Assembly: GCF_032681285.1 (NCBI RefSeq)
Contig: NZ_CP136338.1
Coordinates: 78,942-142,941, forward strand
DNA from: Piscinibacter gummiphilus
Lineage (GTDB): Bacteria; Pseudomonadota; Gammaproteobacteria; Burkholderiales; Burkholderiaceae_C
DNA: 64,000 bases
Reading direction: 5' to 3'
The translations under genes and the position numbers were made by a program. Positions 18,533-25,359 of the stretch are shown here, piece by piece. Within the stretch, counting starts at the first letter, position 1. Each line of letters opens with the position of its first letter. Below the pieces are notes generated by a model, which did not search any database, was not told the origin of the DNA, and was given only the letters and a program-made list of their open reading frames with translations.

Positions 18533-19687
18533 TACTTCATGCAACGCGACGGAGCGGTGCTGAGCATGGTGCTGCGCATCTTTCTGCGGGTGATCGCACA
18601 AACTCTGCAGACCCACAGCCCCGGTGCGGCCCATATGGACAAGGCAGGCCTGCACATCGGTGCCATCGCCTTCATTCACCGATTCGGCTCCAGCCTCAAT
18701 GAACACGTCCACTTCCACGTTTGTGTGGTGGACGGGGTGTTTGAGGAAGTGGAGGGCGAGGGCGATGCTGATGCGACCCCTCGAATCTCATCGCCGGGTG
18801 TCATCTTTCACGCGGCCACCGGCATCGATGCGGCTACCGTGGCCCCAGTGCAGACCACACTGCAAAAACGCATCCTGCGCGCCTTCGTTGCTCGGGGCCT
18901 GCTGGAGAACTGTGACGCCAAAGACATGCTGGGCTACAAACACAGCGGCTTCTCGGTGGACGCCGGTGTCTGCATCGAAGCCCACGACCGCGCTGCGCTG
19001 GAGCGGCTGCTGCGCTATTGCGCGCGTCCACCGTTTTCCATGGAGCGCCTACGCAAAGAGGGAAGCAAACTGGTGTACCGCTGTGCCAAACAGCGCAGCG
19101 AGCCCACCAGTGACAAGCGTGGTGCCAAGGCAGATGAGCTGCACCTCACACCGCTGGAACTGATCGACCGCATCGCCGCGCTGGTGCCACCGCCACGCAC
19201 CCACCGGCACCGCTACTTTGGTGTGCTGGCACCAAACTCGCCGCTGAGAGCGGCGGTAACGGCGCTGGCTCAGCCTGCTGCGTCGCAACCAGCCACGGTG
19301 GAGACTGCACAACCTGGCGCGGGCGTACCTGGGGTGGCGGCGCCGGGCAACGCGGCCACACCCACACCCGAACCTGAAGCACGCCCGAAGCGAGCGGCGC
19401 ATTACTTGTGGGCGGTGCTGATTGCCCGCATCTACGAGGCATTTCCGCTGCTGTGCCCCATGTGCGGTGGGCAGATGCGCATCATTGCCTTCATCACCCA
19501 CAGCGCCGAAATCCGCCACATCCTGAACCACATCGGGGTGGAGTCTGCCCCCCCGCACATCACCCCGGCACGCGGGCCACCGCTGTGGGAGGGCTGCGAC
19601 GCGCCGGTGGATGATGGTGCGCAAGGCGAGCCGGATTGGGATCTGGCAGCTCAACCCGACGAGGTAGACCAGCGCGTCAATTGGTGA
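18533..19687 (+). pseudogene. IS91-family transposase, C-terminal fragment
   Basis: The frame is open from the IS1071 border (TAC TTC ATG...) to the stop at 19687. It encodes about 384 aa of an IS91-type HUH transposase: the HUH motif in NEHVHFHVCVVDG, a candidate catalytic Tyr in MLGYKHSGF, and a C-terminal zinc-type CPMCGG. The N-terminal zinc-binding part is missing here but found 5.4 kb away at 25111-25359, abutting the other IS1071. The two parts together lack a central piece, so neither is functional. Confidence 0.85.
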
Positions 19688-19956
19688 CCCAGTGAAGCGG
19701 CGGTATCCATCGCTGCGGGGAAGCAGCTGCGCGCGCGCCAGGCCCAAATGCATACTGCCTCCCAAGCTCTTGCCATTGAGCGGCAAGCGAGCGCTCAACC
19801 TTCCTTGGCCGAACGTGTTTCGAGGCCCAAAACTCGTGCCATACTTGGCCTCATGCGGTTGAATTTCCTATCCGTGGTAGCATCGTTCGCGCGGAAATAA
19901 ATAAAACAACATTTCGCAGGGTAAAACACATACCAAGATCCTTCAGGAGACATTGA
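19688..19956. other. Gap between IS91 fragment and esterase gene
   Basis: These 269 bases hold no gene. The part just after 19687 probably contains the IS91 right terminus, though its exact end could not be placed. The AT-rich stretch 19860-19945 probably holds the esterase promoter, and AGGAG at about 19944 is its ribosome site. Confidence 0.4.
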
Positions 19957-21606
19957 ATGAATAGCCGTTCCCTAACTAAAGCGATCCGATTTCCCACAAT
20001 TCTTGCACTCGCCGGCCTCAGCGTACTTGCTGCATACGGTGGCAGCGACAACGACAGCAGTAGTAACAACCAGGGCGCACCCGCCGTTGCCACTACGGTC
20101 GCAGGCCAGGTCCAGGCTGTGGACCGCCTCGGCATGCGCAGCTATTTCGGGATACCTTTTGCCGCGCCTCCGGTGGGCAACCTGCGCTGGATGCCGCCGG
20201 CGCCGCCTCAATCCTGGGCCGCCCCGCTGGCGAAGACCCAGTCTAATGCGCCCTGCCTGCAAACCGGCGGCGCCACCGATCCCCTCCGCCTGCCCAACGG
20301 CACCGAGGACTGCCTCTACCTCGACGTCCATGCCCCTGCCACCGGCGAAGGCCCCTTCCCTGTCATGGTGTGGATCCACGGCGGCGCCTTCAGCATCGGC
20401 GGCACCATCACCTATGCCGACCCGTCGCCCCTGGTCAGCAAGGGCGTCATCGTTGTCAACATCGCCTACCGCATGGGCGCCATGGGTTTCCTGGGCCATC
20501 CGTCGCTGCGCGCCGCGGACGGCACGGTCGGCAACTACGGCATCATGGACCAGCAGGCAGCACTGCGCTGGGTGCAGGACAATATCGCCGCGTTCGGCGG
20601 CGACAAGTCCAATGTCACCATCTTCGGCGAATCCGCCGGCGGCTTCAGCGTGATGACACACCTGGCGTCACCGCTATCCAAGGGTCTGTTCGCCAAGGCC
20701 ATCGTCCAAAGCGGCGGCTACGGATTCGATCGCCAGCTGACACAGGCGCAGCTTGAAGCGCAGAGCACGTCGATCGTCAACAGCGCGCTGGCCGCAGCCG
20801 GCGTTAGCTGCCCCACCGTCGACGCGGCATGTTTGCGCGGCTTGTCCGCCGAGCTTGTCAACAACCAGCTCGCGACCGCCTTCACCACGGCCAACTGGAG
20901 CCCCGTGCCTTCGGTGGATGGCAAGGTTTTGCCCAAGTCCATCAAGGCGACTTTCGTCGCCGGGGAGAACAACAAGGTGCCGCTGGTCAATGGCTCCAAC
21001 CAAGACGAGTGGTCGTACTTCGTTGCATCGCGCGAACTGGTGGCGGGGCCGCTGACCGCTGCCCAGTACCCTTCCTATCTGCAGACCTCGCTCGGTCTGC
21101 CACCATCGCTCGCCACGGTATATCCACTGACGGATTACGGCACCAATACCGCGCAGCAACCCAGCCTCGCGGCGACGGCGGCCGGCACCGACGTGCGCTT
21201 TTCCTGTCCGGCGTTGAACCTGTCGAAGCGGGTACTGAGCCAGGCAACGCCAATCTTCATGTACGAGTTCCGGGACCGGACTGCGATCCCGTCGATCGGC
21301 CGCAACACCATCAGTTTCAACCAGGGGGCAGGTCACACGTATGAGCTCCAGTACCTGTTCAACCTGCGTGACCTGGAGACCGCGGAACACCGCGACCTGC
21401 AGGCCAGCATGGCACGCTACTGGACCAACTTTGCCCGCACCAGCAATCCGAATAATGGCGACCCGGTGGCGACGTCATGGCCTGCATTTACGGGACCGAC
21501 CAAGGTGCTCGGACTGGACGTCGCCTCCGCTGGCGGCATCAGGGAACTGGCCACGTTCGAGACCGACCACAAGTGCAACACGGCCTGGACATCACTGACT
21601 TTTTGA
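19957..21606 (+). CDS. Exported type-B carboxylesterase
   Basis: This 549-aa alpha/beta-hydrolase of the carboxylesterase type B family hydrolyses carboxylic or carbamate esters. The triad is visible: Ser226 in FGESAGG, Glu351 in NQDEWS and His460 in GAGHTYEL. The oxyanion motif is WIHGGAF, and EDCLYLDV is the family box. The N-terminus is a signal sequence ending LSVLAAYGGSDND. It looks exactly like a lipoprotein signal except that the lipobox Cys is Tyr27. Location in an IS1071 unit suggests a xenobiotic ester as substrate. The Bug protein downstream could belong to uptake of the product. Substrate identity cannot be read from sequence. Confidence 0.9.
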   Translation: MNSRSLTKAIRFPTILALAGLSVLAAYGGSDNDSSSNNQGAPAVATTVAGQVQAVDRLGMRSYFGIPFAAPPVGNLRWMPPAPPQSWAAPLAKTQSNAPCLQTGGATDPLRLPNGTEDCLYLDVHAPATGEGPFPVMVWIHGGAFSIGGTITYADPSPLVSKGVIVVNIAYRMGAMGFLGHPSLRAADGTVGNYGIMDQQAALRWVQDNIAAFGGDKSNVTIFGESAGGFSVMTHLASPLSKGLFAKAIVQSGGYGFDRQLTQAQLEAQSTSIVNSALAAAGVSCPTVDAACLRGLSAELVNNQLATAFTTANWSPVPSVDGKVLPKSIKATFVAGENNKVPLVNGSNQDEWSYFVASRELVAGPLTAAQYPSYLQTSLGLPPSLATVYPLTDYGTNTAQQPSLAATAAGTDVRFSCPALNLSKRVLSQATPIFMYEFRDRTAIPSIGRNTISFNQGAGHTYELQYLFNLRDLETAEHRDLQASMARYWTNFARTSNPNNGDPVATSWPAFTGPTKVLGLDVASAGGIRELATFETDHKCNTAWTSLTF

Positions 21607-21725
21607 TCAAGCCCTGGCGCAGTTCCTGCGCGGCTGAGACCGCGGGCGGCGATGCAGTGCGGCTTGCTGCGCTGCCCACGCCGCTTCCTTCCATTCATCC
21701 AATCCTAGAGAAAGAGGAAACAAGC

Positions 21726-22718
21726 ATGACCAACCTTCATCACACCACCCGCCGCACGCTGCTGGCCTCCCTGGCCGTGGCCGCCGCCGGCGCGCTGCCC
21801 CTGGGCGCCCTGGCGCAGAACTTCCCCACCAAGCCCATCACCATCATCGTGCCGTTCTCGGCCGGCGGCACCACCGACATCCTGGCGCGCATCGTGGGCC
21901 AGGGCCTCACCACCGAGCTGGGCCAGTCCGTCGTGGTGGACAACAAGCCCGGAGCGGGCGGCAACATTGGCGGATCGCTGGCCGCCAAGGCCGCGGCCGA
22001 CGGCTACACCCTGTTCATGGGCACGGTGGGCACGCACGCCATCAACCAGTCGCTGTACAAGAAGATGCCCTTCGACCCGGTGAAGGACTTTGCGCCGCTG
22101 TCGCGCGTGGCCACGGTGCCCAACCTGTTGGTCGCACACCCCAGCCAGCCGTTCAAGACCGTGAAGGAAATGATCGCCTATGCCAAGGCCAACCCCGGCA
22201 AGATCACGTATGGCTCGCCCGGCAGCGGCGCGTCGCCCCACGTGTCGGGCGAGCTCTTCAAGAGCATGACCGGCACCGATCTGCTGCACATCCCCTACAA
22301 GGGCAGCGCCCCCGCCATGACCGACCTGCTGGGCGGCCAGACCTCCGTCATGTTCGACAACATGCCCTCGGCCATCCAGCACGTGCGCTCGGGCAAGCTG
22401 CGCCCCATCGCCGTGACCACCGCCAAGCGCTCGCCCGAGCTGCCTGACGTGCCGACCATCGCCGAAGCCGGCGTGCCCGGCTACGAGGCAACCTCCTGGT
22501 TCGGCATGTTTGCGCCGGCCGGCACGCCCAAGCCGGTGCTGGACAAGCTGCACGCCGCGCTGATCAAGGTGCTGAACCAGGCCGACGTGAAGAAGAAGAT
22601 CGCCGAGCAGGGCGGTGACGTAGTGGCCGAGACACCCGAGCAGTTCGCCGCCTTCATCAAGGCCGAAAGCGTGAAGTGGGGCAAGGTGGTGAAGGAGTCC
22701 GGCGCGACGGCCGACTGA
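21726..22718 (+). CDS. Bug-family (TctC) periplasmic solute-binding protein
   Basis: This 330-aa tripartite tricarboxylate transporter receptor-type protein binds carboxylates in the periplasm. The signal peptide is MTNLHHTTRRTLLASLAV...ALAQ with a twin-arginine-like RR. Family signatures are PTKPITIIVPFSAGGTTD, VVVDNKPGAGGNIG, ADGYTLFMG, YGSPGSG and PDVPTIAEAGVPGYE. ATG 21726 is chosen for the AAAGAGGAAA ribosome site and the signal peptide. No TctA/TctB membrane partners are present, as is usual for Bug proteins. It is probably co-transcribed with the esterase 119 bases upstream. Confidence 0.93.
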   Translation: MTNLHHTTRRTLLASLAVAAAGALPLGALAQNFPTKPITIIVPFSAGGTTDILARIVGQGLTTELGQSVVVDNKPGAGGNIGGSLAAKAAADGYTLFMGTVGTHAINQSLYKKMPFDPVKDFAPLSRVATVPNLLVAHPSQPFKTVKEMIAYAKANPGKITYGSPGSGASPHVSGELFKSMTGTDLLHIPYKGSAPAMTDLLGGQTSVMFDNMPSAIQHVRSGKLRPIAVTTAKRSPELPDVPTIAEAGVPGYEATSWFGMFAPAGTPKPVLDKLHAALIKVLNQADVKKKIAEQGGDVVAETPEQFAAFIKAESVKWGKVVKESGATAD

Positions 22719-22839
22719 CCCTTCGCTGAGCGGTTCAGCCCCTTACCCTCCCTCACACGGCGTGTGGAGGGGTAGCGGTAATCTGCTATTGATACGAGAG
22801 CTTGTAGCGCTTGATAGGTGGGCGCTACAGGCTCTTTTG
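22719..22839. terminator. Hairpin between Bug gene and kefC fragment
   Basis: Around 22743-22776 an imperfect inverted repeat (TACCC...TCACAC / GTGTGG...GGGTA) could terminate transcription from both convergent genes. No strong T-run follows. Nothing else is seen in this gap. Confidence 0.45.
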
Positions 22840-23850
22840 TTATGGAGCCTTGGGTGCCTGGGGCACATCGGGCGGCAGGCCGGCGCCAGCCTCCGCCGCG
22901 GCCATGCGTTCCTGGCGCTCCTTGGCCATCTGCTCCACCAGCTGGGCGCGGCCCTGCTTGGCGACGGCGATCATGGCCTCGCGGTCGTTGTGGTGCTCGT
23001 ACATGCGGTTGGACAGCGCCATGTTGTGCGCGCGGAAGCGCTCGGCCAAGGTGTCGGCCTCTTGCGGCGACAGGCCGTTGAGCTCCAGCACCGTGCGTGC
23101 GGTGCGCAGGCTGGACTCGAACACCTCGCGTTCCACATGCTCCACGCCCAGATCGCGCAGCGCGTGCCAGTGCGTCACGTCGCGCGCGCGCGCCACGATC
23201 TGCAACTGGGGAAAGTGCTTCTTCGCCAGTTGCACGATCTTGAGCGACTGCTCCGGCGCGTCCACCGCCACCACCAGGATGCGCGCATGCTCGGCGCCGG
23301 CCATGCGCAGCAGGTTCACGCGCGTGGCGTCGCCATAGAACACGCGGTAGCCAAAGGTGTGGGCCACCTCCAGCATCTCCACGCTGTGGTCCAGCACCGT
23401 GGCGGGCACGCCCTGCGCCAGCATCATGCGCGCCACGATCTGCCCATAGCGCCCGAAGCCGGCAATGATCACCGGCGCCGACTGCGGCTCGGAGATCTCC
23501 TGCGCCTGCGGGGCGGTCTTCAGCGTGGCAAAGCGCTTGAGCAGCACCCGGTCCAGCAGCACCAGCAGCAGCGGGCTGATCAGCATGGACAAGGCTACCG
23601 CGCCGATCAGCAGCGACGCCATCTCGGCCGGAATCGCGCGAAAGCCCGCGCCGGCCTGGAACACCACGAAGGCGAACTCGCCGCCCTGCGCCAGCAGCAG
23701 CGTGAACACCGGCCGCTCCTGGTAGGGCATGGCGGTCACGCGCGCCAGCGTCCAGATCACCAGTGCCTTGATGCCCAGGAAGCCCAGCAGCAGCGCCAGC
23801 ATGCCCCAGGGCGTGCGCAGGATCACGCTGTCGGCCACCGCAGCCTCCGC
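22840..23850 (-). pseudogene. 5'-truncated KefB/KefC-type K+/H+ antiporter
   Basis: The minus-strand frame encodes the last transmembrane helices (WGMLALLLGFLGIKALVIW, LLLAQGGEFAFVVFQAG) and the RCK/TrkA-N domain (VIIAGFGRYGQIVARMML, DATRVNLLRMAG) of a monovalent cation:proton antiporter-2. About half of the membrane domain and the start are missing. Upstream the same frame runs into sequence antisense to lpdA. The gene is joined back-to-back with the truncated lpdA, so one deletion removed both starts and the shared promoter. Exact borders are approximate. Confidence 0.8.
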
Positions 23851-23904
23851 TGCCGCCCTGCTCACCAACAGCGCCGATCCCGCGAAACCACCGGCACCGG
23901 CCAG

Positions 23905-25002
23905 GACAAGACCGGCAGCAAAAAGGTGGTGGCGTTCAAGAAGGCCATCATCGCCGCTGGCAGCCAGGCCGTGCGCCTGCCCTTCATGCCCGACGATCCG
24001 CGCGTGGTGGACTCCACCGGCGCACTGGCGCTGCAGGGCGTGCCCCAAAAGATGCTCATCGTCGGCGGCGGCATCATCGGCCTGGAAATGGGCACGGTGT
24101 ACAGCACGCTGGGCGCCCGCCTGGACGTGGTCGAGATGATGGACGGCCTGATGCAGGGCGCGGACCGCGACCTCGTCAAGGTCTGGGAGAAGATGAACAA
24201 GCACCGCTTCGACAACATCCTGCTCAAGACCAAGACCGTGGGCGCCCAGGCCACGCCCGAAGGCATCCAGGTGCAGTTCGAGGGCCTGGACGGCACGAAG
24301 AGCGAAGGCACCTACGACCTGGTGCTGCAGGCCGTGGGCCGCACCCCCAACGGCAAGAAGATCGCTGCCGACAAGGCCGGCGTGTCTGTGACGGACCGCG
24401 GTTTCATCAACGTGGACATCCAGATGCGCACCAATGTGCCGCACATCTTCGCCATCGGCGACATCGTGGGCCAGCCCATGCTGGCGCACAAGGCGGTGCA
24501 CGAGGCGCATGTGGCGGCGGAAGTGATCGCCGGCGAATTGCAGGGCAACAAGGAACTGGCCAGCGCCGCCTTCAACGCCCGCGTGATCCCCAGCGTGGCC
24601 TACACCGACCCCGAAGTGGCCTGGGTGGGCCTGACCGAAGACCAGGCCAAGCAGCAGGGCATCAAGGTCAAGAAGGGCCTGTTCCCCTGGGCGGCCTCGG
24701 GCCGCGCCATTGCCAACGGCCGCGACGAAGGCGTCACCAAGCTGCTGTTCGACGACAGCCCCGAAGCAGGATCAGGAGACGGCCATGCTGGCCGGGGCCA
24801 CGGCAAGATCCTGGGCGGCGGCATCGTCGGCACGCACGCCGGCGACATGATCGGCGAGATCGCCCTGGCCATCGAGATGGGCGCCGACGCGGTGGACATC
24901 GGCAAGACCATCCACCCGCACCCCACGCTGGGCGAGAGCATCGGCATGGCGGCGGAAGTGGCGCATGGCAGCTGCACGGATGTGCCGCCTGCGCGCAAGT
25001 AA
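23905..25002 (+). pseudogene. lpdA: 5'-truncated dihydrolipoamide dehydrogenase (E3)
   Basis: The plus-strand frame encodes the C-terminal two thirds of E3: AIIAAGSQAVRLPFMP, the NAD-binding GGGIIGLEMG, AIGDIVGQPMLAHKA (FAD), and the dimerisation domain with HPHPTLGE, the His-Glu pair. The N-terminal FAD domain with the redox disulfide is absent. A second defect is an in-frame insertion of about ten codons (GSGDGHAGRG) where relatives read SPEA-HGHGKIL. No valid start is present. The gene is inactive for both reasons. Confidence 0.82.
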
Positions 25003-25023
25003 GTCCGCAGCCAAGCTACCCTG

Positions 25024-25057
25024 ACAAGGCCCGAACTGGCGACGGTTCGGGCCTTGT
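25024..25057 (+). terminator. Intrinsic-type terminator after lpdA
   Basis: A perfect 13-bp stem (ACAAGGCCCGAAC / GTTCGGGCCTTGT) with an 8-base loop begins 22 bases after the lpdA stop, followed by a short T-containing tail (GCTTTG). Position and stem strength fit a terminator inherited with the gene. Confidence 0.75.
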
Positions 25058-25087
25058 GCTTTGCGTACCCAAACAATCGCCGCAGAA

Positions 25088-25107
25088 TACTGTGCATTTG
25101 TACAGTA
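25088..25107 (+). promoter_or_regulatory. LexA (SOS) box before IS91-family transposase
   Basis: TACTGT, an 8-base spacer (GCATTTGT), then ACAGTA forms a near-perfect dyad that fits the LexA consensus CTGT-N8-ACAG. It ends 3 bases before the ATG at 25111, leaving no room for a usual ribosome site. Bound LexA would block expression directly, placing this transposase under SOS control. Confidence 0.75.
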
Positions 25108-25110
25108 TTC

Positions 25111-25359
25111 ATGTCAGCCACTTCCAAGCCCAAGCTCTACAACCCACGCCACCCCGAACGCACGCTGCTCTACCAAATGGTAGCCGAGCACTACGAGACC
25201 TGGCTAGAGTTGGCCAGCGCGGGTCAGTTCGACGGCCAGGGCGACCACCACACCCCCAAGCCCTTCGTGCGCAAAGCGTTTGCCAAGTATCTTGAGTGCG
25301 GCATCTTTGCCCATGGCTTTGCCCGCGCTCGCTGCGGCGACTGTGGGCACGACTACTTT
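25111..25359 (+). pseudogene. IS91-family transposase, N-terminal fragment
   Basis: ATG 25111 starts MSATSKPKLYNPRHPERT, followed by FVRKAFAKYLECGIFAHGFARARC and CGDCGH, the start of the zinc-binding domain of IS91-type transposases. IS1071 begins at 25360 and cuts the frame after about 83 codons. The matching C-terminal part lies at 18533-19687 in the same orientation at the other end of the cargo. About 70 residues of the family are missing between the two parts. Confidence 0.82.

Noticed and set aside
22762..23900. Plus-strand frame appearing to extend lpdA by 380 residues at its N-terminus
   Set aside because: The His/Gln/Arg-rich translation is the antisense of kefC; only the part after about 23905 is E3.
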